The notes: generated by a model from the sequence alone, not told the origin. A stretch of DNA of 64,000 bases from Euryodendron excelsum (GCA_033060915.1 CM065393.1:9448001-9512000); one strand, 5' to 3'; counted from the stretch's first letter, positions 11,091-22,724 are shown. Program-made: numbers and translations.

Positions 11091-11540
11091 GTAATGTAAA
11101 ACCCCATTGAAGTATAAGGACCCTGCTTATCCCACTATTTCATGCATCATAAGAGGAAACAAGATAGATCTAGCCCTTCTTGATCTCAAAGCAAGTGTCA
11201 ACCTACTCCCTTGTTCGGTTTACCAATAACTCGAATTAGATGAGTTGGATCCTACAATAGTAACCTTGCAACTAGCTGATAGGTCTATCAAGATCCCAAG
11301 GGCTAATGTGGAGGATGTTCTCATTTAGATAGATAAGTTCTACTATCCAGTAGACTTTATTATTTTAAATACACAACCAATTGCCAGCACTAATGCTCAT
11401 TCTCAAATTCCTGTGATGTTAGGACGACCATTCCTAACTACATGTAATACCATAATTCATTGTAGAAATGGGTTATTAAAACTGTCATTTGGGAATATGA
11501 CCGTTGAGATGAACAACTTCTCGGTTGGGAATCAATTTGA
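11091..11540 (+). pseudogene. Athila aspartic protease
   Basis: The active-site segment reads LLDLKASVNLLPCSVY (about 11172-11220); the catalytic Asp is kept but the family Gly after Leu is Lys. A stop (TAA, about 11227) and a TAG (about 11325) follow. The second half includes LQLADRSIKIPRANVEDVLI and the late motif MLGRPFLTTCNTIIHCRNG (from 11413). The frame 11413-12042 continues into the RT connection and carries a Pro/Lys linker. Protease normally cuts the gag-pol polyprotein inside particles; this copy is inactive. Confidence 0.75.
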
Positions 11541-12660
11541 GAAGCATGAGGATGTTGAGGAAATAGACCTCATTAAGTCTATTCTTCATGATTACGTTGA
11601 GAGTGAGTTTTTCAATAATCCTATTGAAAGAACTCTTGCTTTGAGTGAGTCACACGACCAAGTAAACTGTGACACAATCATTGAAGGGTTAAAAAGCAAG
11701 CATTGTGTGCAAGTGGGTCATTGGACCTCATCTTTTGAACCTCTAGTTCCTAGTGCTATCAATCATATCCCTTCTGAACAGAAAGCACCCACTCCGAAAA
11801 GAAAACCTTTGTCATCTACTTTGAAATATGCATTTATTGATGAAGGTGTATCTTATCCTGTTGTTATATTCTCTAGCCTGTCTGAAGGCCAAGAGAATAG
11901 TCTAGTGGAAGTGCTAAAGAAGCATAGAAAAGTCTTAGGGTGGACCATTGCAGACTTACATGGTATTAGTTCTTTGGTATGCACAAACATATATATCTTG
12001 AAGAGGAGTCTAAACCAGTTTGTCAAATGTAAAGGAGTCTGAACCCCAACATGAAAAAAGTTGTGAGAGGAGGAATATTGAAACTTCTCGATGCGGGTAT
12101 CATATACCCCATCTCTGATTCAAAGTGGGTTAGTCCAACCCAAGTTGTTTCAAAGAAATCTGGAGTCACTGTAATAAAATAAAAAAAAAATGAATTAGTG
12201 CCCACTAGGATTCAAACTGGGTGGTGCATGTGCATTGATTGTTGTCGACTAAATGCTACTACTAGAAAAGATCACTTTTCACTCCCCTTCTTAGACCAAG
12301 TCTTACAACAAGTGGCAAGACGGGCCTTTTACTATTTTTTGGATGGGTACTCTGGTTACAATCAAATTGAAATTGCTTTAAAAGACCAAGAGAAGATAAC
12401 ATTCACATATCTTTTTGATATTTATGCTTACAAAAGAATGCCATTTGGCTTGTGCAATTTACTAACCACCTGTCAAAGGTGCATAATGAGTATCTTTAGT
12501 GATATAGTGGAGAGATTTTTAGAGATTTTCATGGATGATTTCTCGGTCTACGAATATACTTATGAAAGTTGTTTGGTACACCTCGAAAAGATGTTGGAGA
12601 GATGCGAGGAGAGTAACCTTGTTCTAAACTGGAAAAAGTGTCACTTCATGGTGACATAAG
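11541..12660 (+). pseudogene. Athila connection region and reverse transcriptase
   Basis: The frame from 11413 runs through the connection block (KVLGWTIADLHGIS, about 11930) and ends at TGA 12040-12042, inside the family's 'RRLNPNMKKVV' block. RT resumes as LLDAGIIYPISDSKWVSP (about 12085-12140), with a further stop near 12179. The frame 12198-12659 then gives RLNATTRKDHFSLPFLDQVL, FLDGYSGYNQI, MPFGLCN and the catalytic FMDDFSVY (about 12529-12552), which is intact, before LVLNWKKCHFMV and a TAA. So the RT active site survives while the frame does not. Confidence 0.85.
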
Positions 12661-13330
12661 GTATAGTGCTTGAACACATTGTGTCTAGCAAGGGGATTGA
12701 GGTAGATAAAGCCAAAGTTGAACTGATTTAAAAACTGCCTACCCTTAGAACTGTGAAAGACGTTCTTTTCTTGGGCACACTAGTTTCTATAAGTGATTCA
12801 TAAAAGGGTTTAGTTCCATCTCCCGTCCAATGTGTCATCTATTGTCTCAAAATGTTTTATTTGAATGGACGTCTAATTGCCATGAAGCTTTCGACAAACT
12901 CAAAGGGCTTTTAATAAATGCACCTATCATTCGGTCACCCGATTGATCTTTACTTTTCAAGTTGATGTGTGATGTTAGTGATTATGCTATAGGAGTGGTT
13001 TAAGGGCAGAGAGTAGATAAGAAATCCCATGTGATATATTATGCAAGCAAAACCTTGAATGAAGCCCAAATGAACTATACCAGAACTAAAAATGAACTCG
13101 TTGTTGTGTTTGCACTAGATAAGTTTCAATCATACTTGGTAGGGTTATTAGTCATTATCCATACTGATCATTCTACGCTAAAGTACCTGTTAACCAAGCC
13201 TGATGCAAAACCGTACCTCATCCGTTAGATTCTTTTGTTACAAGAATTCCACATTGAAATTCGAGATAAAAAAGGAGTAGAGAATGTTGTTGCTGACCAT
13301 TTTTCACGGCTCCTTACTAATGGGGACGCC
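12661..13330 (+). pseudogene. Athila RT thumb and RNase H
   Basis: After the TAA at about 12658 the thumb is recognisable but broken by stops (about 12731 and 12801). The RNase H core starts near 12960 with LMCDVSDYAIGVV, a stop at about 13002, then VIYYASKTLNEAQMNYT and HTDHSTLKYLLTKPD (13160-13204). A stop near 13229 precedes the tail EFHIEIRDKKGVENVVADHF. The metal-binding Asp residues are visible. The tail joins the integrase linker. Confidence 0.75.
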
Positions 13331-13497
13331 AAAGACACTCTCCCTATCAATGAGCATTTTTCAAATGAGCATCTTTTTTAAATCTAAGCCTTTTCTCACA
13401 CAATCACTTCGTGGTTTGCTGACATTGCTAACTTTCTGGCTACTAGAAAAATTCCATCACATTGGTCTGATTTGGATAAAGAAAATTCTTTAGAAAT

Positions 13498-13888
13498 GTG
13501 AAATATTTTTCCAAGGATGATCCATACTTGTTCAAGTATTGTCCCGATCAAATAATTCATCAGTGTGTTCCCGACAATAAGTTTTATTCTGTCATGGAGT
13601 TCTGTCACTCTCATGCGTGCGGTGGCCATTTTAGTTTCAAAAAGACAGTTGCAAAGATTCTACAATCTGGTTTATATTGGCCTACTATGTTTCATGATGT
13701 TCATACTTTTTGCACAACTTGTGATAGATGTCAATGACTAGAGAGTCTATCTAGTAGAAATATGATGCCCCTTACTCCTATTCTTATTCTTGAGATATTT
13801 GATTGTTAGGGTATCAATTTCATGGAACCCTTTCCTAGTTCGTTTGGTTACCTTTATATTCTTGTGGCCATAGGCTATGTGTCTAAAT
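13498..13888 (+). pseudogene. Athila integrase, N-terminal zinc finger and first core segment
   Basis: The HHCC finger is visible as CHSHACGGHF followed by CTTCDRC (ending about 13734); it binds zinc and stabilises the integrase. A stop closes the frame at 13738. In the catalytic core the first acidic position lies in the family block G-I-D-F-M-G, which reads GINFME here, so Asp is replaced by Asn; the Trp before it is a TAG. The sequence is cut after YVSK by the copia LTR at 13889. Confidence 0.8.
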
Positions 13889-14665
13889 TGTTGAGTCAAT
13901 GCCTTGATTTTGATGATAACAAAACATGGTTAAATGATCTAATAATTCTACTTAGTGTGCAGATGTATTATTAATTAGATCTTGAGTTGAAGCTTATCAT
14001 AATAGAGGATTTATGATGAAAAGCATGATGAAGTGATGTATTCTACAAAGTTGATATTATAAGAAGAAAAAGAAATCTCAAGTTGATGAAAATCCTAGAT
14101 TGAAGATTGATAAGCATAAAAGAATAGCATATTCTATAATGGTGATTTTATAAGGGAATGAAGATGATGGATATCAAAGAAGAAGAATGAAAATGATCAA
14201 AGTCTTGATTTAAAAGATTGAAGATTTTGAGTACTTGAAGATATCTTGCAAGAATGGAAAAAGAAGAGACCAACTCAAAAACATAAAAGCTCTCTTGATA
14301 GATTTAAAGATGTCTTGAAGACATGGAAGGAATCACAAGAGTAGAAAAGCTTTCTTGGAAGAGTTGTTGAAGTCCATAGAGAAGCCATATTGATTGAAGA
14401 AATGAAGATTCTAAGTCATGGAAGCTCTCTTGAAGATCTTGAAGAAAACTTGAATCAATGGATGAAGCTATAATGATGGAAGAGCTCTACAAGTGATGAA
14501 AATGAAGAAAATTCACCTTGAATGGATTGAAGATATACTTGGAGTCATCTAACCTTGAAGAAGTGTTTGCAAGCTTTAAAAAGCCTATTTAGATGATCCT
14601 TGAAGAGATTGGAAGCTTTGAAAAAGAATGAAGAAAAGTTGCAAAAATATGAGTTTTTGTAAAAA

Positions 14666-14908
14666 GAGTCGACCCCTCAAGCAAAAAGAGTCGACTCATT
14701 CGAACAGAGCCTTGGAATTCTGCTGGAAGCTTAAAAGAGTCGACTCCTGGCCAAAAAGAGTCGACTCATTGCAACAGAGAACAAACAATTCTGCAGACTG
14801 CTGAAAAGAGTCGACTCCTGGGACAAAAGAGTCGACTCATTTGGACAGTAACTTGAAAAATCTGCTGAAATGCAAAAAGAGTCGACTCATTGTGAAAAGA
14901 GTCGACCC
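14666..14908 (+). repeat. Four ~71 bp tandem units with paired GAGTCGACTC palindromes
   Basis: GAGTCGACTC occurs at 14688, 14737, 14758, 14808, 14829 and 14879, and the variant GAGTCGACCC at 14666 and 14899. Spacings alternate 22, 49, 21, 50, 21, 50, 20, so each unit holds two sites about 21 bp (two helical turns) apart. The array ends about 100 bp upstream of the TATA run and lies in U3. Confidence 0.85.
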
Positions 14909-15005
14909 CTAGACCGTAACGGCTAGTTTTCTGACAGACGGTATGGGCAAAAATGCAACCAAATCTTCTCCCATACTTCTCCAACGGCTAGAATCGATCC
15001 ATATC

Positions 15006-15014
15006 TATATATAT
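15006..15014 (+). promoter_or_regulatory. TATA-like box of copia solo LTR
   Basis: CTATATATATGAG, followed about 30-60 bases on by a purine-rich GAAGGAGAGAAGAG stretch. Its position between the U3 repeats and the conserved U5 block suits a copia promoter. Confidence 0.55.
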
Positions 15015-15662
15015 GAGATACATACAGCTTCAAAGAAGGAGAGAAGAGCAATCATACCATTCATATCAAGTGCTTGAAGCTGAAAATCACCTGTACCTCA
15101 CTGCCATATATTTTTGCTGAGTGTTTAAAGTTATCCATTGAGTTGTATTCATTCATATACTCACTAGGAGAGTCACTCTTTGTATAATCTTCATTCATTC
15201 TCTTTTGGGTGGATTTGTAACCGTGTAAGTTTGAGTGTTCTTGGAAAAACACTTCTAAGTTTAAGAGAAGCTTGGACAAAATCTCTTGGGTTTTGAAAGC
15301 TTGGGAAGAAGCTTTTGTAAAGAGTGAGCTGGGCACTCGTGGCACAACCAGCAGCTGTGTAAGGAGTATTACATAGTGGAATTCCTTCGAAAGGATCGAA
15401 GAAGAGAGGACGTAGGCAAGGTTAGCCGAACCTCTATAAATCTGGTGCACTTCTTTTCTGCCTCTGTTTTGTTTAATTGCTCACTATACATGTTTGCATA
15501 AATATATATATTGATATATACTCCACTTGCTTGATATATATATTTCGATTAGTTATTGTTAAAATACATAAACAAGTTTTAGTTGAAATTCTTGTTAAAA
15601 ATTCTATAAAACCCAATTCACCCCCCCCCCCTCTTGGGTTGCCTACTTAGGCCAACATAAAT

Positions 15663-16468
15663 GGCTTGAGGCCATTGCCTATCACACCAATTATCACCGT
15701 GTGGTGGTCTAGTTTTTAAAAGAGCATATTTTTTCACGCTTTGTTATGCCACGTGCTATCATTAGCGATGGACGTTCACATTTTTGCAATAGATCTGTTG
15801 AAATGTTAATGAGAAAGTATGGAGTTGTTCATAAGGTTAGTACACCTTATCATCCTCAAACTTATGGCCAAGTTAAGTTAGCTAACTAGGAGATTAAGCG
15901 CATTCTTGAGAAAATTGTCAATCCTAATTGTAGCTTAAGGTCAGTTGATACACTTTGGGCTTATCGAACTACATACAAAACTATGTTAGGTGCTTCTCCG
16001 TATAGGCTTGTGTATGAAAAGTCATGTCATCTTCTAGTGAAAATTGAGCACAAAGCTTATTGGGTCATTCGTCAATTTATTAAAAGTCTGGATGGGGCGG
16101 GCCTAGTAAGAAAGCTACAATTCAATGAAGTTGAGGAACTTCGAAGTCTCGCATATGAGAATGCAAAAATCTCTAAAACCAAGATGAAAATATTCCATGA
16201 CCAACGCATTGTGCGTAAATCATTTTTTATCGGTCATAAAGTGTTATTCTATAATACCCTATTGCACTTATTTCAGGATAAGTTAAAAAGTAAATGGTTT
16301 GGACCCTATCTGGTAAAGGATGTGTCACCACACGGGGCAATAGAAATTAAGTATCCTAGCAATGGCAATATCTTCAAAGTCAATGGGCATCATCTCAAAC
16401 CTTACCTTGAGAACTTTGTTAGTCTAGTTGAAAATGTGAATCTCATGAATCTACCATTGCTTGAATAG
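15663..16468 (+). pseudogene. Athila integrase, catalytic core remainder and C-terminus
   Basis: Resumes in frame with WLEAIAYHTNYHRVVV. The second catalytic Asp is kept (PRAIISDGRSHF, about 15745-15780). The third acidic position, a Glu in the family's HPQT-N-G-Q-x-E block, is Lys here (HPQTYGQVKLAN, about 15856-15890), and a TAG follows. The last stretch, 15983-16468, is open and includes GASPYRLVYEKSCHLLVKIE and the chromatin-side C-terminal domain (KSKWFGPYLV…GAIEI), ending at TAG. The catalytic triad is therefore Asn-Asp-Lys, incompatible with activity. Confidence 0.85.
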
Positions 16469-16783
16469 AAGTAACACCCCATTATTTGTATAGTTAGGAA
16501 AGTTTTTTGTAGTTGGGGGGCATACTTTGTTCCCCACTCGTGTTTATCCCTTTCCACCCTTTGTTTCCAAGTCGTGGCAATTCTCTAGTTAGGGGAGAAC
16601 ACGTTTGTTTTTCTGATATTTGTGTTATTATTTTTTATTATTTTATCTTTGTGACCAGCATACGTTAAAGAATTTAATAGTGTCATGTCTTCTCATATAG
16701 ATGGTCGAGTGCTTATATTTCCATGTTACATCTTCCAGATATTTTTATTTGGTATCAGGGGCGAGATAATTCGTTGTACAAAG
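16469..16783 (+). other. Athila post-pol spacer
   Basis: About 315 bases after the integrase stop, T-rich, with a GTTGGGGGGCATACTTTG run near 16515. No coding frame is convincing. Confidence 0.5.
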
Positions 16784-17230
16784 ATGGTGAGGAGAGTTGA
16801 GCTCCAAGAGGAACAATCTCAACCTCTTACTAGTCGCAGTACTTTGGCCTGAAAGAGAAGAGCAAAGAAACTAAAGAAGTGTCACCGTTGTGCTAGACAC
16901 ACGTGTGTGGATAAAAATTGTAAAAGGAGTAACCGACTAATGTCAGGGAATCAGATAGTTTACCTAGATATTATTAAAGAGCGAGTTAATGCTGACGTAT
17001 TGAGACGCCTTAAAATCACCAGAACTATAAACTATCTTGATTTTGATGTCAAAAGTCTGGCTCGACTTTGTAATGATTATTCTTCTTATGGTGTGTTATG
17101 TTTGAGTGTTTTATTTGCGTGTTTATCTTTATTTGTAAATATGACTAACATTTATTTTGCAAATATTTTATATTTCTCAAAAAAAAACAAAAACAAAAAC
17201 ATGTGTAAAGCCGAAGAGCATACAATTTGA
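16784..17230 (+). pseudogene. Small Cys-rich basic ORF downstream of Athila pol
   Basis: An ATG at 16784 opens a frame of about 148 codons ending in TGA at 17228-17230, with one internal TGA at 16850-16852. Directly after that stop comes KRRAKKLKKCHRCARHTC, then VDKNCKR: a basic patch followed by C-x2-C-x4-C-x4-C. The next part is mixed Lys/Arg/Glu with VYLDIIKERV. The last 40 residues are hydrophobic and may be read-through of AT-rich DNA. It lies on the same strand as pol, 0.3 kb past it, where Athila elements can carry extra or env-like genes. The basic-arm-plus-CHRC layout recalls the small Cys-rich nucleic-acid-binding proteins of some plant RNA viruses (Pfam Carla_C4). That is a pattern likeness only, and a chance frame is not excluded. 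Confidence 0.4.
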
Positions 17231-18726
17231 ATGCACTTGAGATCGACAAAACAAGTTTGCGTATCTTTTATAATTTTGTATAGTTTTATGTGAAATGCAA
17301 ATGTAGATTTTGAGAATTTGTTGAAACTTGTTTTTATTCACCGTAGCACAATTTTTATTTTATCTTTTTTTAATACAATTGCAAGATTTTATCTTAACAC
17401 ATAGAAAAACACTATTTTACATCACTTATTATCATATCATGATAAGTTTAGTATTTTTATATATTGTACAGTTTCATCCTTACAAAAGTGAAGATTTTTT
17501 ACCAAGTGAATTTTAAAGCCAATCACGCCTTTCGAAGTATTTACATTTACTCTTAATGAATTTTTTCCACATCACTCTATCAATAGCTCTTTTATACTTG
17601 TATTTGACTCAATTGTTTAAATTGTTACGGTAATTGAATATATTAAATTCTTAGAACTTTGAGTTATTGTGCACTTTAAAAAATGAATCGAGGTTATCTT
17701 TGATCTTTTGAGTCATCGATTTCTTTGTTGATATAATTCTCTTGAAACCATTTTTAAGTCTATTTTTTTATCTCTTGCTACATATATCATTACTAAAGTT
17801 TCATCCTTAAGTATGACAATACAAGTATCTTCACTTGTGCAAGTTGAATTGAAAAAGGGGTGATCTATTTACAGTACGATGAAAAAAAAACTAAAAAAGA
17901 AAGTAAGAAAGAAGGGAAGTATAAAAATAAAATATAAAAAAAGAAGCAGAAGAAGAAAAAAAACATTCGTATCAAATCAAATGAAACTTAAAAATTGAAG
18001 GTTTGTATCATTGATCATTCTATGTCTTGGTCACACATGTTTTGAATCGTTTATCATTTCTTTCTCCATATCTTAAATTTCATGGCCAAGTTACAACCTG
18101 AATAAAGTCCTCGAAAATTTGATGTGTACATACCTGTTCATTCACTTTCTAGAGAATTCACTTATCAGTTGCTTCTATGATTTTAACATTGAATATTCTT
18201 TCATGGAGTTATGCTAAGTCATCTCTCACTTTATATATTCACGTCATTTCTTTATGGTTGTTTCTTTTGATTTTACATTACATTTACTCTTTTACAAGGA
18301 CAACCATGTAAGATGCATATGCTCTTTCTTTTTGAGAGAATATCCAGTGAGGTTGAATCTAAACTTAAAGGATGTATCTATGTTTTTATGTTGAAATATT
18401 TTTTTTATCATATAATGATCACATACACACAAAAATCTCTCATATGTTGTTTTAAAACATTAGCTTACTTGTGTATTAATGAGTAGTATATATAGAATAT
18501 ATTTGTGTTTTGATACATGTAATATTTTTCCTTATTATCCTTACTTACAGGCCACATTTTGATATTTATGGGTACTATCACTAGAAATTCTCATGAGACA
18601 CCATTAGGGGTAACCTAAGGGTTTAAAGGTTCGGTGCATATGCTAAATGCAATCGTGATCCCTACGAAAGTGGAGCCTATCCTTTTAAGTGTGTTTAATG
18701 TTTTGCTAGGAACTAGCAAAAGTTTA
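17231..18726 (+). other. Athila 3' non-coding region
   Basis: About 1.5 kb of AT-rich DNA with A/G-rich runs (17880-17960). The frames at 17328-17516 and 18634-18867 have no recognisable motif. Long untranslated 3' regions are usual in Athila elements. Confidence 0.5.
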
Positions 18727-18735
18727 GTTGGGGAG
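18727..18735 (+). other. Polypurine tract of Athila element
   Basis: AGTTGGGGAG sits immediately before the LTR start TGTGATTG. A purine run abutting the 3' LTR is where plus-strand DNA synthesis begins. Confidence 0.65.
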
Positions 18736-18949
18736 TGTGATTGTACTTTAAAAACTATAATCAGAATCTCTAATAGTAAGTTATTGTTAGTACTTATTTA
18801 TATATTATTTATTACTTTTAATATAATTTTGATATTTTTATGTTTTTTGTGTCTTGTGCATATTTGAAGCTAAAACCGAGCAAAATGAAGGCGGCAAGCA
18901 CACACACATTTATTCGGGTGTTATTTTGATATATTATGTTATATTATAT

Positions 18950-19130
18950 TTTTTATATAAATTAGTGGATATATATTATATTTATATACAAATTAGTGGT
19001 GTAATTTTATAATATTTATAAATTAATGGTATAATTTTATATATATTTATAAATTAGTGGTATAATTTTATAAATATATATAAGTTAGTGGTATAATATT
19101 ATAAATATATATAAGTTAGTGGTGTAATTA
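18950..19130 (+). repeat. AT-rich ~35-38 bp tandem repeat in Athila LTR U3
   Basis: Five imperfect units around TTAGTGGTATAATTTTATAA. It ends about 80 bp upstream of the TATA box. Confidence 0.7.
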
Positions 19131-19205
19131 AAAAATAAAAATAATAATTTGAAAAAAATAAAAATAAAAATAAATAAAATAATAATAAAAATTCTTTTTA
19201 TCTCC

Positions 19206-19213
19206 TATAAATA
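19206..19213 (+). promoter_or_regulatory. TATA box of Athila LTR
   Basis: CCTATAAATATGAAAG, followed by a purine-rich GGAAGGAAGAAGAGAG leader. AATAAA lies 190 bases downstream as a candidate polyadenylation signal. Confidence 0.65.
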
Positions 19214-20570
19214 TGAAAGTTATGGGAAGGAAGAAGAGAGCTTGAGAAGAGAGCCAGAAAGAGTCTAGAGAAGAGGAAGTTCAAAGTCAAAGAGCTCCAC
19301 ATTCAGTTGTTTCATTTTTATGTGTAAATTTTCAGTTAGTTTGTTAGTATTTTTTCAGTTAACTTTCAGTTTTTGTCTTTACCGTTAATCTGCTGTAATA
19401 AACATTTTTATTTAGGAAGTCATTTTTTTTCAAATTATGTCTTTTTATTATCATGAGTAGCTAGTTTTATTCTTAAAACTAATTGTAAAAATCACGTGAC
19501 GGTATTGGGATGATTAATTAAGATCTGTCTTTCCATTCCAGATTTATTCGAAAATGTAGAGTTTTTGCACACATTCAGTATATTGCATGCTTGGGCATGG
19601 GCTCCTATATTTTATGCACGTAATAGTTTTGTGTTTTGTAAACAACTTTAAGTTTAGGAATATCATAATTAATATAGGAGTAGTGTAAAGTAAAGTAAAT
19701 GCTGGTTTACTTATCACTTTTCAGAGGCTTGTATATTTTATGCGAGTCCTCTATCTAGTATGTTTTTATGTCCAAACCTCTGGTAAAGACCTAAGGCTCT
19801 TAATCTTAATCTGGAATGAATTACTTCTATATTCTTGGTAATTAAAATCTAGATCTTTTTAAAAATTTAGATTTTTAATTATGTTTGTAATACTTTATGC
19901 CTTGACAAAGCAGCTGATATATGCAAATCAATAGTGAGGGTCTTTAATAATTATTTAATAAGTATCTAGTTAAAACCTTTAAAAACATGTATCTTTAATT
20001 GTGTTTGTTACACTTATACTTTGACAAAGTATTACTCAGTATTTATAAGTCGACGGTGAGAGTTTATGATTTTAACGTAATATTCTAGTATTTGACTATC
20101 TTTGAATATTCCTATCTATTGATTTATGAGACTCAAGGGGGCCAAACGATTGACAGATGGCAAATCTGTATTGATCAACCCCAAGAAAGTCACATGATCG
20201 GATCAATTAGATCCAAGACTGTTTTTAATCTGTTTCTTTTTGCAAGTTTAACAACCATCAAATCTCTTAAGGACAAATGTTTTTCTTTTGGATACTATTT
20301 CTGTAACTTTTGTCTAACTCTCGTTAAGAAGAGATGAAATTCAAACTGGTTAGTTTAGGTTCCAACTTAATCCAACTGTAACCTTCTGTGTCTAGCATGG
20401 CTTAGTCGGTATCTAATCCATTACCTAGAGTGAATTCTAGCATCTACCATTCTCAACTATGAAATTTCACATAGTTTAAAACTCCGTTCTTTGTGGATCG
20501 ACCCCGTTCTGACCTGGTTATTTTAACTGCTAATTCGCTACACTTGCACTTAGGTGTTTGTATTTTCACA

Positions 20571-22724
20571 ACCTAGGTATAGACATTAAATTTTTAGCTC
20601 CGTAATTGGGAAAGACAAGCAACATGTATTGCGTGTATTTATAATGAGGTAGATGTGATTCAAAAAGCAAATCTAAGTTGGGAAATTAATGTTCATACTT
20701 TAAGCTTGGCATTCATATCACCTTAGGATAATTTTGTATTGTCTCTAATGTATATATTAAGCATTTATATATAATATTACAAATTCATAAGTATATGATG
20801 CGGTCTATGTTGTAGCTAAAAGCACTCCAGTTCCACCTAAAGAGTGACTAAGCTTTTGCTTAGCACAGTGGAATGAGTTGGGGTTAATCTTAAAATATTC
20901 TTATTTCTATTGAATTGAATATCTTATTTTTATTATTATTGGTATTCGTGTACAATTATGTAGAGACATTGTATACAACGTACTTTGTGTACATAACTTG
21001 CATTACACTAGTGATGTTAAGTCATAGTGGACTAACCTAAAAAACGTCATGATAGACATTTGATAGATAACTTGTTAACCATGAATTGAGCATTGATATC
21101 ACAAAGGTGTACATATATGGCGACATCAGATGGTGCATTACATGAGAATTTTTATTAATAATGGAAACATGTGTAAAATTATATATTATTGACAAATTGG
21201 TTATCTATTGGTGATTAGTTAATGGTGTTTATGTAATATTCATTTTTTATAAGTTTGATTATCTTAGTGAGCGAGAAGACAAGAAACTCACGCCTACACA
21301 GGTTCTTTTACAAGTATAAAAGATGATGTCCAGTCCACTACTTCTGTTGTTAAGTTGATAAGTTTTGAGGAGCTGTACTAATTTTGGGTTGTAGATTAAG
21401 TACATATTCTGCATGTTAATGATTAATGATATATGTTTTGGAGTTTATTTACATTTTCATATTCTAAATAGTTATAAGTTTGGTTCAGTAGCTCTTTTTA
21501 TGTATGTATGGTTAGCAAAGGATGGTTATAGAGTTAATGACGTTGTCAATTCCTTTATAAAATACATATTTATAGAATTGTTGCTAGATGATGTTCACGG
21601 GTTAGTGACCTGTGTGGTCCACTCACTTTAAGAAGGTGTTTTTGACATTTAATTAGGTGTGGATGCAACCAACTGTTAGAACTACTTGCACCCAAGTTTC
21701 CATTGTTTTATAAATGAGAACTTATTTTTAGGCATTTATCCTCCAAAGAACCTCCAACCTATGTATAAACATTAAAACTCCCTTACTTGATGGTTACAAA
21801 CATTATCCAAGAGATTGTCAATATCACATTGTTTAATGGATAACGTAATTATTTAATGTACCTAACATTATCACTTTATTATGTCACAGAGGCTAACTTT
21901 AAGGTCGCTTCACTTCGATCGCTCGGCCTCCAATCGATGCTTATTTGGCTTCCCATCAATCGATCAACTCTTCTATTATCATAAGAGAAACAAACTGCTT
22001 CTGTAAGTTATCAGTTTATGTTCATTGACTTGTGGACGCATAAGACAATATCACATACTATTGAGAGCTGTATTTCTATTTGTCTTATATTTCATTCACT
22101 TTATATTTCATTTATTAAAAGTATTCGCTGATATCTAATTTTACGTTTCAATTACAACATGTATGAATAAAAACATTACATCACTCTCGGGACCTACATT
22201 CGTGGTCACTTTATAGGCACATCATAGGTCATTTGCCATATGGGAGCAGTAGGTTGTCAATTTTACATTATAAATTAATATCGTTTGTGAAGTGATTATA
22301 ACTAAACCAATGTTGTATTTAATTTGTTATTACATGATCACAATGTGCTTCATTGTCGCCGAGCAGACATAGGATCATAATATGCTTCCCATAGTCAAAT
22401 TATGTAGGCATATCCAAACCTGTCCTCCCATCAGACATAGACTCAGAAGGAGAGTGTTGGACATGCACATCCACAGGCAGAGGAGGCTTCACAAATCACA
22501 CAGTTAACTCAGCTCTAGAGAGAAGTTCAGGTTTAAGAGATATATGTTAGGAATAGAAAGAGAGTGAGGAGGTCACCTTATTATGGTACATAGGAACTAT
22601 TTTTTTTCTTTTTCTTGTGGCCAAGATGTGATCACTTATTTTTTACATTTTTGTAGAACTCTGTCTTGTCTTAAGTTTGCATTTTTATCATGTTGTCTTA
22701 ATATGTTATCAAATTATTTTTTTA
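20571..22724. other. AT-rich intergenic DNA
   Basis: No domain or element boundary recognised. Short frames at 21413-21631 and around 22380-22500 (Arg-rich) show no motif I can name. Confidence 0.4.

Larger units (their letters stand above)
13889..15657 (+). mobile_element. Ty1/copia-type solo LTR, 1769 bp, TSD TAAAT
   Basis: Begins TGTTGAGTCAATGCC and ends GGCCAACA. The five bases TAAAT flank it on both sides (13884-13888 and 15658-15662), and removing it restores the integrase reading across the junction. It has a TATA-like run (15006-15014), a block of paired palindromes upstream of it, a conserved GGACGTAGGCAAGGTTAGCC block near 15408, and a C-rich 3' end CACCCCCCCCCC, all common in plant copia LTRs. 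A homologue in opposite orientation is at 60162-61890. No internal domain or second LTR remains, so this is a recombination scar. Confidence 0.9.
9552..20570 (+). mobile_element. Athila-type Ty3/gypsy retrotransposon, 5' part off-window
   Basis: Domain order on the + strand: gag, protease, RT, RNase H, integrase, non-coding 3' region, polypurine tract, 3' LTR. The hallmarks are Athila-like: a capsid block with WERFKDL…CPHHG, a protease beginning LLDLKASVNLLPCSVY, and an integrase tail near CHLLVKIEHKAYW. The left end begins in mid-gag at the Ogre LTR junction, so the Athila 5' LTR and gag N-terminus should lie to the left of the window beyond the Ogre element. It is also interrupted by a copia solo LTR. 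All genes carry stops or frameshifts. Confidence 0.85.
18736..20570 (+). repeat. Athila 3' LTR, 1835 bp
   Basis: Starts TGTGATTG and ends TTTTCACA, giving the terminal inverted pair TGTGA/TCACA. It carries the Athila-like phrase AGCAAAATGAAGGCGGCAAG (about 18879), an AT-rich tandem segment, a TATA box (19206-19213), an AATAAA at 19397-19402 and a 3' end with GGATCGACCCCGTTCTGACC (about 20497). The bases after it, ACCTA (20571-20575), should repeat at the off-window left end of the element. Confidence 0.75.

Noticed and set aside
16751..16764. TGGTATCAGGGGC, similar to a tRNA-Met primer site
   Set aside because: No LTR end (CA) before it and it lies inside the Athila 3' region; treated as coincidence.
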